Below, piece by piece: positions 17,020 to 26,771 of a DNA stretch of 53,284 nt (the stretch's first letter is position 1; each line of letters opens with the position of its first letter). Origin of the DNA: Methanosphaera sp. (GTDB taxonomy: Archaea; Methanobacteriota; Methanobacteria; Methanobacteriales; Methanobacteriaceae); the NCBI RefSeq assembly GCF_016282985.1, contig NZ_JAEELZ010000144.1, positions 1 to 53,284 of the forward strand, written 5' to 3'. The position numbers and the translations under genes were made by a program. The notes under the pieces were generated by a model. That model was not told the origin of the DNA and did no database searches. It worked only from the letters and a program-made list of their open reading frames with translations.

Positions 17020-18798
17020 ATGTTACAAACGTTACCACTAATATTGCTTTTTGTTTTGTCTTTACTTTTTTTTAATAACAAGAATATTAGCTTGGATAAA
17101 AAAGTGAGTGTTGTAATTCCCGCTTTTAATGAAGAAAAATCAATTATCCATGTTATTAATACAGTAAAAAAAGTAAAATCTATTACAGAGATTATAGTTG
17201 TTGATGATGGCTCAACTGATAATACATATAATCTGGTATCTGATTGTGATGATGTAATATTACTAAAACATTTAACCAATAAAGGTAAAGGTTCTGCAAT
17301 GAAAACAGGACTAAAAAAGGTTACAAATGATATAGTATTATTTTTGGATGCTGATCTTTCTGAAATTAATCAATATCAAATAGAATCCATTATTCAACCT
17401 ATTCTGGATGGCGAAGCAGATATTACTAAAACAAAATTTAAACGTGAAGCAGGTAGAGTAACGGAATTAACGGCAAAACCTTTACTTCAGTTTTTCTTCC
17501 CTGAATTAAATTTTGATCAACCGTTAAGTGGACAATTCGCTTCCATTAAAAGTTTTTTAGATCATATTGATTTAGAACATGATTATGGTGTAGATATTGG
17601 TATAGTATTGGATGCTGATGCCAGGGGTATGAGAATTCAGGAAGTTGATATAGGAAACATTGTTCATGAAATGTCTACATTGAAAGAACTTAATATCATG
17701 GCTAATGAAGTTGTTAGAACAATTGTTGATCGTGCAATTAGTTATGGTAGATTAACGATGGTTGATGATTTGGGTAATGCAATACGAATGGAAATAATGG
17801 GATTGTCCATAATTACTTTTGGAATATTTGGATTATTTTTCATAAAATATATGGGTCCTCTTGTATCTGCTATAACCATATTAATAGGTTTGGTTATTTC
17901 GATTTATTATCTATATAAAATAATCAAAATGTCGGTGAAGGTTTATAATCAAACTAAAATTCCAACTAAACAAATTATCAAATCGTTTATTCACATGCAT
18001 TTTCCAGTGGTAATATCCATAATAATTATATTGGCAATCGTGGCTTCATTACTGGGTTCAGTTTCTATTTCATCCAATGAAATTTCCTTAGAACCTACAA
18101 CAAAAAATCTAGTAATTTCCACAGTCTCTCAACCAAGAAGTACCGTGGATGTCAGAGGACCTTATACAGTTGAAAGTGCATTGGAAAATGAACCTCATCT
18201 GTTAAGATTGTCGAATTCGGCATTGAATACATTGAATGCTCAGTACGGTGATTATATTTATATAGGTGATTCACGTTATCAATTAGAACAGGTAGTTAAT
18301 AACGAGAATGATATAATACGTATTCCGGAGTCTGCCAGAACAGAGTTGAATCTTAAATTAGATCAAGTTATCCGTGATAGTGACTTAAGAAGTGTATTTG
18401 AAAAATGTTATATTACTCATAATATTCATAAAGATGAGATTGCCAATATAGAAGCTGACGGAAATGAGACTAAACTTGGGGTTATTAATAAAACAACAGT
18501 AAATATTTTTTCACAAATATTAACAGATTCACACCCATCCAAAAATTTAAATGTATACGTTAACGATACAAAAGTGGCACAATCTGTGGGTATTATTGAA
18601 AACGGCACTTATATAATTGCTATTAACAATGAAACAGTGAAAAATTTAAGGTTAAATGATTCAAGTATAGGATTAGTATACAATTCAAGTTATCAATCCA
18701 CAAGTGTGAAAGTTATATTGGAAGAAACAGGTGTTAACTCAACAAATTTATTTGTTAGGGATCCATCTTTAAATCACTTCCTGAATATAAATTTCTAA
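17020..18798 (+). CDS. Membrane-bound GT2 glycosyltransferase with outer C-terminal domain
   Basis: A 592-residue protein. After an N-terminal hydrophobic segment (about 3-20) comes a family 2 glycosyltransferase domain (about 28-240) with V-S-V-V-I-P-A-F-N-E-E, V-V-D-D-G-S-T-D and the D-A-D metal site (F-L-D-A-D-L). Three hydrophobic segments at about 265-350 follow. The last 230 residues are Asn/Ser-rich and should lie outside; two stretches resemble a double-psi beta-barrel or AbrB-like pattern (L-R-L-S-N-S-A-L-N-T-L-N, I-R-I-P-E-S-A-R-T-E-L-N-L). It probably transfers sugars to a lipid or surface polymer; substrate unknown. Confidence 0.78.
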   Translation: MLQTLPLILLFVLSLLFFNNKNISLDKKVSVVIPAFNEEKSIIHVINTVKKVKSITEIIVVDDGSTDNTYNLVSDCDDVILLKHLTNKGKGSAMKTGLKKVTNDIVLFLDADLSEINQYQIESIIQPILDGEADITKTKFKREAGRVTELTAKPLLQFFFPELNFDQPLSGQFASIKSFLDHIDLEHDYGVDIGIVLDADARGMRIQEVDIGNIVHEMSTLKELNIMANEVVRTIVDRAISYGRLTMVDDLGNAIRMEIMGLSIITFGIFGLFFIKYMGPLVSAITILIGLVISIYYLYKIIKMSVKVYNQTKIPTKQIIKSFIHMHFPVVISIIIILAIVASLLGSVSISSNEISLEPTTKNLVISTVSQPRSTVDVRGPYTVESALENEPHLLRLSNSALNTLNAQYGDYIYIGDSRYQLEQVVNNENDIIRIPESARTELNLKLDQVIRDSDLRSVFEKCYITHNIHKDEIANIEADGNETKLGVINKTTVNIFSQILTDSHPSKNLNVYVNDTKVAQSVGIIENGTYIIAINNETVKNLRLNDSSIGLVYNSSYQSTSVKVILEETGVNSTNLFVRDPSLNHFLNINF

Positions 18799-19028
18799 AC
18801 ATTTTTTATTTTTTTTAATTTTTTTTAACATTTTATTATACAATTTACATTATATTCTGCTTTTTTTATAATATTTTCATATTTCATACAAAACATTTAA
18901 ATACTATGCAATATATAATATTGATTGTAACATGAAAAGTATTAAACAATATTCATAAAAATATATACCTCTCTGAAAAAGTTTTAATAAATACTATCAT
19001 GTTATAATTAACTGAATATTAATGAATA

Positions 19029-20150
19029 ATGTTCAGTGTGGAGGAAACAATATTTAAAATGAATTATCATCCATTAACCCATAAATGCAGAATTTATCCA
19101 AAAGATAAACAGATTAAACAGTTTGAAATGACATTGGACGCTTGTCAATTCTTATACAACGAACTATTAAATCAATACAAAGTCGATTACAAAAATAATA
19201 ATATACCCTACAATTTAATTAATTATTTTAAAATGGTTATTGGACAGGCAAAAAACAATTATAGTTCAATATCTAAGCTTAATGATTCAACTATAGATGA
19301 TGTATTGAATAACGTAATTCGTGCAATAAGACTTAGTAAAGATCCCTACAAATTAAAAGCTAAAGATGAAAAGATAAGAGTTCATTCATTTCTACTGAAT
19401 AATACAAAAAACATAGAGTTAATAGGAAATATTTTACATTTAGATAAATATGGAAAATTCAAGTTACACTATGGAAAAACTATTGAATACAACAGAGTAA
19501 TATCATATAAAGTTTTATATCAGAATAAGAAATGGTTCATCTTAATCACTATCAGGTCTGACAACATAAAACCCTTTCCAAAAACGGGTAAAAAAATCGG
19601 TATAGATCTAGGGTTAAAAAATTTAGTAGTCTTGTCAAATGGACAAAAATATGACCCTCCAAACATTTTATATTCTAATAAAAAGCTTAGCAAATTTAAT
19701 CGAAAGTTATCATCAAAATCTAAAGGTAGTCGAAAATATGAAGACATAATTTCAAAACAAAATTCAGAACAGTTTCATAGAAAAAACATAATAAATGATT
19801 ATTTCCATAAACTCAGTACAAAAATTGTCAAGGAAAATGATGTAATCGCAATGGAAAGTTTAGATATCCAGGATATGCTAAAGGACAAGCGTTACAGTAA
19901 AAACATATTCCAAGCAAACTGGCATAAACTAGTGTATATGATAAAATACAAATGTGAACTCTATGGTAAAATATTTATTCAAGTAAATACGAGATTTCCT
20001 TCAACGAAACTCTGTAGTAAATGTGGATATAAATACGATGATATCACTATTGATGTTAGAACATGGGAATGCCCAAAATGTGGAGAAATACATGATAGGG
20101 ATGTTAATGCAGCAAAAAATATATTACGAAAAGCATTGTTAAAAAATTAA
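19029..20150 (+). CDS. tnpB: TnpB (IS605 OrfB family) RNA-guided nuclease
   Basis: TnpB family proteins use a guide RNA from their own 3' region to cut DNA. The 373-residue protein looks intact. Numbered from the ATG at 19029, the RuvC triad is D193 (G-I-D-L-G-L-K-N), E276 (A-M-E-S-L-D) and D358 (H-D-R-D-V-N-A-A), and the zinc finger is C329, C332, C348, C351. The N-terminal R-I-Y-P motif is present. A later ATG at 19059 (363 residues) is also plausible; GGAGG at 19040-19044 is about 14 bases before it. Confidence 0.93.
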   Translation: MFSVEETIFKMNYHPLTHKCRIYPKDKQIKQFEMTLDACQFLYNELLNQYKVDYKNNNIPYNLINYFKMVIGQAKNNYSSISKLNDSTIDDVLNNVIRAIRLSKDPYKLKAKDEKIRVHSFLLNNTKNIELIGNILHLDKYGKFKLHYGKTIEYNRVISYKVLYQNKKWFILITIRSDNIKPFPKTGKKIGIDLGLKNLVVLSNGQKYDPPNILYSNKKLSKFNRKLSSKSKGSRKYEDIISKQNSEQFHRKNIINDYFHKLSTKIVKENDVIAMESLDIQDMLKDKRYSKNIFQANWHKLVYMIKYKCELYGKIFIQVNTRFPSTKLCSKCGYKYDDITIDVRTWECPKCGEIHDRDVNAAKNILRKALLKN

Positions 20151-20189
20151 TTAAAAATCGTATTTATAACATTTATTATTAAAACAAAT

Positions 20190-20330
20190 GAACCTGGGGA
20201 ACCTGGGGGATAGCTTTGTCGAAAGGCATAGAATCTTGCAAAAGAAGTTCAAGATCTCGCGGGTCAGGGGGAGAGTTCTCCATAACCTATGGGACATGGG
20301 GGCTAGCTTTGTTAATAGCCCTGGATATTA
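20190..20330 (+). ncRNA. Candidate TnpB guide (omega/reRNA) scaffold
   Basis: Directly after tnpB the sequence becomes strikingly G-rich, against an AT-rich background. It contains a 16-base direct repeat (20204-20219 and 20297-20312, 15 matches) around TAGCTTTGT, and a hairpin GGGCTA (20300-20305)/TAGCCC (20316-20321). A reading frame across 20216-20428 has no recognisable protein features. Position and structure match the guide-RNA region known for TnpB elements. Exact ends and guide are not determined. Confidence 0.55.
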
Positions 20331-20425
20331 ACATAGAAAATAGAAATATTAGTCCATTACGCTCTATCTTTATAGAGATGTTTTTTCATAAATTTTTTTC
20401 AAGAAAAATAATTTATAATAAAATC

Positions 20426-20473
20426 TAGACGTATATTGCAAGTGTAAAAATTTGCAAATACACTAGATTTTTT
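20426..20473 (+). repeat. Dispersed 22-nt repeat, copy 2, within a terminator-like inverted repeat
   Basis: 20426-20447 matches 7421-7442 at 21 of 22 bases. The copy is embedded in an imperfect hairpin: GTGTA (20442-20446) faces TACAC, with TCTAG/CTAGA flanks, followed by seven T ending near 20473. It lies between the TnpB element and the 3' end of the convergent UbiD-family gene. It may be an element end, a terminator shared by the two sites, or a small repeat family. Confidence 0.6.
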
Positions 20474-20482
20474 TAACTATTT

Positions 20483-21766
20483 TTAATCATCAAGAGTAAA
20501 ACTTACCCTTTCATAATCATCAATATTATGGAAAGATTTTGTAGCATCCACACCAACCTTGGTGGTAGTACCATCAATTTCAGCAACAGGATCTAAAGAA
20601 GAACCTCTGGCTTTAGGAATAATGAAAATATCATCATCACCTTTTACACGAGTAGCAACAGCATACTCAACATCAACAGGATCAAAAATATTAATATCCT
20701 CATCAACAATGACACAATGTTTCAAAGAAGGATGCGCAGATAAAGCAGCCATCATAACATTCTTGGCATCACCTTCGGTTTGTTTTTTAATAGATACTAC
20801 AGCATGTAACCAACAACAACCTCCTTCCGTCAAGACAACATTTTGGACAGTAGGCAAAGTATTTTTTACGCTGTTATAAATACGAGGTTCCTGAGGTAAA
20901 CCCTGTAACAGTTTATGCTCATTACCTGCAGGAAGGATAGCATGATAATACGGATTATCCTTATAATGCATTCTGGTTAAGGAAATAACCGGTTCATCCC
21001 TAATCTTATCATAAGTATCAGTCAAATCAACAAACGGACCTTCACTTTTTCTTTTATTAGGTAAAATCTTACCTTCAAGTAATATTTCACATTCGGGAGC
21101 TTCAATATCCACAGTTTCACATTTAACTAAAGTCAAATCACCATCTTTGAAAGTATTAGCAACCTCCAATTCATTTTCACTTATGGATATGCTTGTGGTA
21201 CTTGCAAGTAAAGTGGAAGGACTTAAACCGATAGCAATTGCAACCTCCAGTTCCTGATTCAACTCTTCAGCCCTCTTATAATAAGTATATAAATGTCTAG
21301 GAACAATCCTAATACCTAATTCATCATCAGAATGAACTAACATTCTATGAATGGAAGCATTAGTTAAACCGGTATCCGGATCTTTAGCAATAACAATACC
21401 TGCTGTAATGTATTTGCCCTTATCCTTTGGATAATGCTTTAAAATAGGGAGTTTACTTAAATCAGCATATTCATTATTAGGATAGACTTCATCAAAATTT
21501 TTAATATTTTCAATGCTGGTAGGATTGTTGGTAGCATTAATAATATTTTCAGTAATCTTATCCACACTGGTACCTATTGACTTAGCAATTTTGTCTCGGG
21601 TATTGCAGATACCTGAAATAATATTCATTTCAGAATCTTTAACATTAGTAAAAATCAAAGTATCATGAGGATGCTTTTTTAAAATTGAAGTAATTTCATA
21701 TTCAGTAGATACTTCCTCAGTGATTTCAATAATATCATCATCAATTTCCTCAATTAAACGGGACAT
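20483..21766 (-). CDS. UbiD-family decarboxylase (possible anhydromevalonate phosphate decarboxylase)
   Basis: A 427-residue UbiD-family protein, a prenyl-FMN-dependent decarboxylase. Recognisable parts are [19 protein letters not shown] near residue 150, [11 protein letters not shown] near 230 (catalytic Glu region) and the C-terminal metal-site segments. In archaea one UbiD homologue makes isopentenyl phosphate precursors in the modified mevalonate pathway, so that role is plausible, but other substrates are possible. ATG at 21766 is chosen because AAAGGTGAA lies just upstream and a GTG nine bases earlier is inside that site. purE is 12 bases upstream. Confidence 0.8.
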   Translation of the reverse strand: MSRLIEEIDDDIIEITEEVSTEYEITSILKKHPHDTLIFTNVKDSEMNIISGICNTRDKIAKSIGTSVDKITENIINATNNPTSIENIKNFDEVYPNNEYADLSKLPILKHYPKDKGKYITAGIVIAKDPDTGLTNASIHRMLVHSDDELGIRIVPRHLYTYYKRAEELNQELEVAIAIGLSPSTLLASTTSISISENELEVANTFKDGDLTLVKCETVDIEAPECEILLEGKILPNKRKSEGPFVDLTDTYDKIRDEPVISLTRMHYKDNPYYHAILPAGNEHKLLQGLPQEPRIYNSVKNTLPTVQNVVLTEGGCCWLHAVVSIKKQTEGDAKNVMMAALSAHPSLKHCVIVDEDINIFDPVDVEYAVATRVKGDDDIFIIPKARGSSLDPVAEIDGTTTKVGVDATKSFHNIDDYERVSFTLDD

Positions 21767-21777
21767 AATATTCACCT

Positions 21778-22782
21778 TTAATCATAATAAACATTTCTAT
21801 GCAATGTCTTCATAAATTTAACAAGTTCATTTCTAATATTCTCATCATAAATAGCAAAAATTCTACCAACAAACAAAGCAGCATTTTCACCAGCGTCCAA
21901 TCCCATGGTAGCAGTCGGTACACCCGGCGGCATCTCAATCATACTAAGAAGAGAATCAATACCGAACAATCTGGTAGTACAAGGAACACCAATCACCGGC
22001 TTAGTCGTATGAGAAACAATAACACCAGTTAAAATAGTGGATAAACTGGAAACTGCAACATACATGTCAACATCATCATCAATATCCTTGATAAAACTTT
22101 CTAATTTCTCAGGACTTCTGGTAGCAGAAATAACTTTATACTCACTTTTAATTTTTAAAGTATCCAAAGTTTGAATAATTCTCCTGACAACCTCCATGTT
22201 GGAATAATTACCAGAAATAATCAAAACCTTAGTATCCGGATTCAATTTTAAAGAAGAATTAACCTCCTCAGCTTCTACAACAGAACGTTCAGTTCTTCTA
22301 TAATTCTTTCCAGCAATTTTCTCAATAAGTTCCTCTTCAGATTTTTGAATCTTAGCATTATAAGCAAAACGTTTCTCTTTAAGAACATTCTTCAAATTCT
22401 CATCATTACATGCAATAATCTGACAAGCTAACCAAGCAGCATTATCTCCCCTATCAATACCCATAGTGGCAACAGGAGTTCCTAATTGCATTTCGGTAGA
22501 AGATAACAAAGAATCAATACCACCTAATTTAACATCAACAGGAACTGCTATAACAGGTTTAGTAGTAAGTGAAGCAGTTACACCTGGTAAATGTGCAGCT
22601 AATCCAGCAATAGTGATAATTACTTCAACACCTTCAGTTTCATTCTTAATAATTTCCTTTAAACGTTCAGAAGTTCTATGAGCTGAAGCAACACGTAAAT
22701 CATAGTTAATATTCATTTCTTCAAAGACATTTACAGCTTTTTGTGCAACTTTATAATCAGATGCACTACCCAATAAAATCAT
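21778..22782 (-). CDS. purE: N5-carboxyaminoimidazole ribonucleotide mutase / AIR carboxylase, two PurE domains
   Basis: Purine biosynthesis enzyme that forms CAIR. It has two tandem PurE domains. The first (about 1-155) has G-S-A-S-D and S-A-H-R-T. The second (about 170-334) has diverged equivalents, S-G-N-Y-S and S-A-T-R-S-P, and may be structural. Such double PurE proteins are known in this order. The first ATG at 22782 lacks a ribosome site and cuts the first beta strand. The homologous frame extends upstream through S-Q-T-K-V to an ATA at 22800, which sits 7 bases after a GGGGG tract; no ATG, GTG or TTG is available. Confidence 0.9.
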   Translation of the reverse strand: MILLGSASDYKVAQKAVNVFEEMNINYDLRVASAHRTSERLKEIIKNETEGVEVIITIAGLAAHLPGVTASLTTKPVIAVPVDVKLGGIDSLLSSTEMQLGTPVATMGIDRGDNAAWLACQIIACNDENLKNVLKEKRFAYNAKIQKSEEELIEKIAGKNYRRTERSVVEAEEVNSSLKLNPDTKVLIISGNYSNMEVVRRIIQTLDTLKIKSEYKVISATRSPEKLESFIKDIDDDVDMYVAVSSLSTILTGVIVSHTTKPVIGVPCTTRLFGIDSLLSMIEMPPGVPTATMGLDAGENAALFVGRIFAIYDENIRNELVKFMKTLHRNVYYD

Positions 22783-22994
22783 TACTTTAGTTTGACTTAT
22801 GATTATGCCCCCTTTCTATATTGTGTAAGATTAATTATTATATAATATTGTGTTTTTATTCCTATTTAATTAATTGTAAATAAATAATATTTTCAAAACA
22901 ATACTTAAAATTATAATTAAAGCAATAAAATAATAAAAGATATTATTTATAATAAACATAGTACTTTTATAAGAAATTTATAGAGATGATAATC

Positions 22995-23405
22995 ATGGAC
23001 ATGATTTTTACTGGAGATCAAATATTCTTACTAATACTAGCAGTAATATTTTTAATAGCAGTAATAACAATAGCAATTGAATGGCGTAAAAGCACAGTAT
23101 CTAAAAATGACATAATACTACTAGAAAAACAAGCAGAACTTAAAAAAATTGAATTAGTAGAAAAAGATTTAGAAAGTAAACAAAGAAAAGAAAACTTAGC
23201 AGACTTATCAGAAGAAGATCAAAACAAACTAAAAGAAATTAGAACAAACACATCTGAAATCACAGCAAAAGTAGGTTTGTTAAGTACTCAAGTCAATGAA
23301 AGAGTTGAACAATTAGAAGCAAAAAACGAATTGGTAAAATTATTAAAATTATCTAATGAACTAGATAAAAAAGAAAAAGAACTCAATGATATATTGAATA
23401 AATAG
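22995..23405 (+). CDS. Membrane-anchored coiled-coil protein A
   Basis: A protein of about 136 residues with one N-terminal membrane helix (about residues 8-29: F-L-L-I-L-A-V-I-F-L-I) and a charged cytoplasmic part of about 105 residues forming coiled coils (E-K-Q-A-E-L-K-K-I-E-L-V-E-K region and the C-terminal K-E-K-E-L-N). The ATG at 22995 follows GAGATGAT; an in-frame ATG at 22986 overlaps that site. Function is unknown. It ends 11 bases before a similarly built gene, so they are likely partners. Confidence 0.7.
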   Translation: MDMIFTGDQIFLLILAVIFLIAVITIAIEWRKSTVSKNDIILLEKQAELKKIELVEKDLESKQRKENLADLSEEDQNKLKEIRTNTSEITAKVGLLSTQVNERVEQLEAKNELVKLLKLSNELDKKEKELNDILNK

Positions 23406-23416
23406 GAGTTGATTAA

Positions 23417-23884
23417 ATGGAACCTGCTACCACTTTAGCAATAATTATATTAGTTGTAGCTATATTGATCTTATTATACTACTATTTAGAATCTACAAAT
23501 AATCCAGTTTATCAAAATATTCATGAACATGCTTCAGGTTTTTCTAGTCGAGTAAGCCAAGAAGAATATATAACTAACATAACAGGAAGAGTAAACAACT
23601 TTAGTGACAAATTCAAAGACAGAGTTCAGGATGATGAAGAGGAACATGTCTCCAAAACGGACATAATGTCTAAAAAAATAACCCAATTTATTGATGAACA
23701 AAGTGAACAGGTAATTGAAGATTGGGATCTTGCTACTCACAAAGATTTGGACAGCGTATTAGAAAAATATGAAAATCTTGAACTAGAATTGAATTCATAC
23801 AAAGAAACAAATGATACACGGGTTTCTGATTTAGAAGAACGTGTAAATAGAATTGATGAAGAACTTAAAAGTATTAAAAAATAG
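23417..23884 (+). CDS. Membrane-anchored coiled-coil protein B
   Basis: A 155-residue protein with an N-terminal membrane helix (about residues 5-23) then a soluble part with mixed acidic sequence and a C-terminal coiled coil (L-E-E-R-V-N-R-I-D-E-E-L-K region, about 135-152). AGGAGTTGATT precedes the ATG. No family is recognised. It shares design, strand and an 11-base spacing with the upstream gene, suggesting a two-protein membrane complex; the role is unknown. Confidence 0.7.
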   Translation: MEPATTLAIIILVVAILILLYYYLESTNNPVYQNIHEHASGFSSRVSQEEYITNITGRVNNFSDKFKDRVQDDEEEHVSKTDIMSKKITQFIDEQSEQVIEDWDLATHKDLDSVLEKYENLELELNSYKETNDTRVSDLEERVNRIDEELKSIKK

Positions 23885-23994
23885 TTTTTCATTATAACTT
23901 TTTTTAATTAATATTTTAAACAATTATTAAAAATAAAAAACAAGGAAGTAAACTAATACTTCTAAATAAATTTTTTTTACATTAATTACTCTGG

Positions 23995-26139
23995 TCAATA
24001 AGACTGACTACTAAGTATTTTAATATTATTGTCAACTATTCCATAGTTAATTACTAAGTTGTCATCATACTTTAGATTATTCTGCTTATACTCCCCAACT
24101 ATGTAAAGACTTTCTTGTTCAACATTCTTTTTAGAATATTTAAGAAGTTCTACTTTATCGAAGTTATAAACAAAACTACCATCCTCAGCTAACTGTGGAT
24201 AAATAGTTTTTATAGGAGTATTTGTTGATTTATCTGGTTTTTCATTATAAATGTCTAATTTAACAAATTTATCAGTTAAATCATAACTGGATAAAATTGA
24301 ACCAGAAATATCTACAGAGTTAGCATAACCATATTCATCTTCATTTACATTATACACATCTAAAATTAATTCATGTTCAAATAATGAGTACTCATCAATA
24401 ACAGTATTATTATCAGTAGTAATGGTTTTTAACTTAATCTCACTGCTGTTGATAGTCATACCATTAGATAATTCGTAAGATAAGTGAAGTAAATGAACGT
24501 TGTTAGTTTTAAATGTATAAAGATCTTCATGAGCTATAACAAAAGTGAACTCTTCTGGCGGAGTATATGATAAAGGTGAAAAGGTAATTTTCTCATCAGG
24601 AAACTTTTTTACTTCAGGAATCACAACTAATTTGAGTGAATAATCCTTTGAATTAATATACTTTCTACTTTCATCACTAACAGAAACATATCCTTTAAGG
24701 GTAATCAAACCATCTTTTTTATAAAAACTGTCCTGTTGGAAAATGTCAGTTATAATAATATCATCCTCAGTTGGATTGACATAAAAGAATGTGCTTTCCT
24801 GGCAGGGATTATTAAAATCATTTTCATAACAAATAACATTAATAGTATATGCTCCGACAGCTAAATTATGGAAAATCTCGTTATCATCAGTTGAAAATAA
24901 TCCATCAGAATCAGTGCTGGTTTCAATAGTTTTATTATATCTTAAACCATCCTCATTCTCATCATAATATTCCATAACTATCTCAACATTCCTGCTACCT
25001 AAAGGTTTACCAGTATCTGATATGAAAGAACCACTAACAGTAACATTAGCGCCTTCATGACAACTAAAAATTGGATCGATAGTTACAACTGGATCTTTAG
25101 AATGAACATTAACAGAAATATAAGATGAATCAGAGTAAGCATAATTATGATAACCCGGATAATAGAATAACAAATCTTTAATTCCTACTTCAGAAGGAAC
25201 ATAAGTATAATTGAAATGCCCATTAACATCAGTTCTAATGTAAGTTTTATTATCAGTTAAAACTCCAACTCCCGTATATCTTAATGGATTACCATTACCA
25301 TCGGTAAGAGTACCGGTAAAGCTAATATTTTCTCCATAATATATGTCGAGATTATTATCATCAACATTTACTATAGTTTTATGAGGATAAACTAAAACAG
25401 ACTTATCAGTACGATTAAACCTATAATAATGATAACCCGGATAATAAACACAAATATCATATCTGCCCGCAAATTCTGGAGTTAACATATAAGAATAGAA
25501 ACCATCATTATCAGTACGACAGTATGTCTTACTGAAATTTTCATAATTCTTATCACCATAAGCGGTTCCTCTTAATAAAACGCCTACGCTGGTATATCTG
25601 AGGATATTGCCTTCACAATCAGTTAATCTACCTGTAAGGTTAAAACTTTCTCCAACAGTTATAGTTTTTGAACAATTCATATTAACATTAGTAGATTTTG
25701 GTATGATATATGTTGAAGTTGATGCAGAATCATTATGATAACTAACAGTAATATTTAATGAACCACCTGTGTTGGGTTTATAATTAAAACTGTAACGACC
25801 TTCATGGTTTGTTTTTACATTGGTATTAATATAATTTGTACTTTCATTGTCACCATATGCTATTCCCTCTGCAACAATATTTACTTCGGAATTTCTAATG
25901 GGAACACTATTTTCATCAGTTAAAGCACCAGAAATACTTACATCTTCCATAACAGAAGTATCTTCAATAGTATCTATATTAATATTAAAATTTGAAGTAT
26001 CACTAATACTTTGTTCTGAACTAGGAATACCAATATCTGTACCATTAGAATTAATATCTGTAGCAAAAGTACATGTAATTGAAGTACCGATTAAAAACAA
26101 AGCAATTAAAATGAAAGCATGTTTTTTATTAAATCTCAT
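23995..26139 (-). CDS. Adhesin-like surface protein with Ig-like repeats
   Basis: A 714-residue exported protein. The signal peptide is clear (K-K-H-A-F-I-L-I-A-L-F-L-I-G-T, ending near T-F-A). Several repeats of about 90-100 residues follow with the phrase G-x-L-T-D-x-x-G-N-x-L-R-Y-T-x-V-G-V, then D-x-x-G-x-F/Y, as in Big/carboxypeptidase-regulatory-like Ig folds. No C-terminal membrane anchor or sorting motif is visible. Proteins of this type are abundant in host-associated Methanobacteriales. ATG at 26139 is favoured by the GGGAGGT just upstream over an earlier in-frame ATG. Confidence 0.82.
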   Translation of the reverse strand: MRFNKKHAFILIALFLIGTSITCTFATDINSNGTDIGIPSSEQSISDTSNFNINIDTIEDTSVMEDVSISGALTDENSVPIRNSEVNIVAEGIAYGDNESTNYINTNVKTNHEGRYSFNYKPNTGGSLNITVSYHNDSASTSTYIIPKSTNVNMNCSKTITVGESFNLTGRLTDCEGNILRYTSVGVLLRGTAYGDKNYENFSKTYCRTDNDGFYSYMLTPEFAGRYDICVYYPGYHYYRFNRTDKSVLVYPHKTIVNVDDNNLDIYYGENISFTGTLTDGNGNPLRYTGVGVLTDNKTYIRTDVNGHFNYTYVPSEVGIKDLLFYYPGYHNYAYSDSSYISVNVHSKDPVVTIDPIFSCHEGANVTVSGSFISDTGKPLGSRNVEIVMEYYDENEDGLRYNKTIETSTDSDGLFSTDDNEIFHNLAVGAYTINVICYENDFNNPCQESTFFYVNPTEDDIIITDIFQQDSFYKKDGLITLKGYVSVSDESRKYINSKDYSLKLVVIPEVKKFPDEKITFSPLSYTPPEEFTFVIAHEDLYTFKTNNVHLLHLSYELSNGMTINSSEIKLKTITTDNNTVIDEYSLFEHELILDVYNVNEDEYGYANSVDISGSILSSYDLTDKFVKLDIYNEKPDKSTNTPIKTIYPQLAEDGSFVYNFDKVELLKYSKKNVEQESLYIVGEYKQNNLKYDDNLVINYGIVDNNIKILSSQSY

Positions 26140-26375
26140 TTTTACCTCCCTTTCAATTTTTATTACAAAAATATTCATAAATGAATGATTTTGTTTATAT
26201 AAAGTAATATATAAATAATTTTATTTTCATCATTTTATTGATTATTTTACTCAAAAAGAGATTAATATAATATAGTCATAAAATCAACTTAGAAAATGAT
26301 TTTTAGGGATTGTAATTTAAGTAATAATAAAAATAGATATTATGAGAATATTCAAAAAAATTATATTTTTAATAT

Positions 26376-26647
26376 GGTATGCTAAGAGTAATCCACTTCA
26401 TGTTTTATCACAGTATTTATCTATGCAAGTCACCTTTGTCTAAGACATGTTTACTTTTGCACCACATGGATTGTTCGTTTCATCGATTACTAAAGTCAAG
26501 CTAATCAACCTAATTGTATCATCTATTATCGCTTTGTTATAGCCTATCGTATCGTTTCTATGACAGGGTCACACCTCTCGGTGTATGCCAATGAAGAGCA
26601 TCATGCTTCAATATGGTGTGTGGAATTTCCTCAGTAAAAAATATACC
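26376..26647 (-). ncRNA. rnpB: RNase P RNA (archaeal type A-like)
   Basis: The RNA subunit of RNase P, which removes tRNA 5' leaders. On the - strand, GGTAT (26643-26647) pairs with ATACC (26376-26380) as the terminal P1 helix. In order follow the CR-I element ACTGAGGAAATTCC, an ATAGAAACGATAC element (CR-II/III), GGTGCAAAAGT (CR-IV) and ACATGAAGTGGATTACTC (CR-V). About 272 nt, somewhat short for the group. Two normally invariant bases of the P4 helix are changed in a compensatory way (GUCC/GGCU to UUCC/GGAU). The ends are approximate to a few bases. Confidence 0.87.
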
Positions 26648-26696
26648 GTAAACTGTGCTTTAGCTTACCAAAATTAATAATGATTAAATAAATTAA

Positions 26697-26771
<75 letters not shown>

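Larger units (their letters stand above)
18799..20475 (+). mobile_element. IS200/IS605-superfamily element with tnpB only (ends approximate)
   Basis: A solitary tnpB gene (19029-20150) with a following GC-rich structured region (20190-20325). No tnpA-type Y1 transposase is present, so this resembles IS1341-type or a relic that needs a helper in trans. The outer limits are not defined by the sequence; a weak TGCAATATA match near 18908 faces TATATTGCA at 20432-20440, which might mark the ends. The element separates the glycosyltransferase from the UbiD-family gene. Confidence 0.65.

Noticed and set aside
20216-20428. 70-residue reading frame after tnpB
   Set aside because: It crosses the structured G-rich candidate guide-RNA region, lacks a ribosome site and has no recognisable protein pattern.
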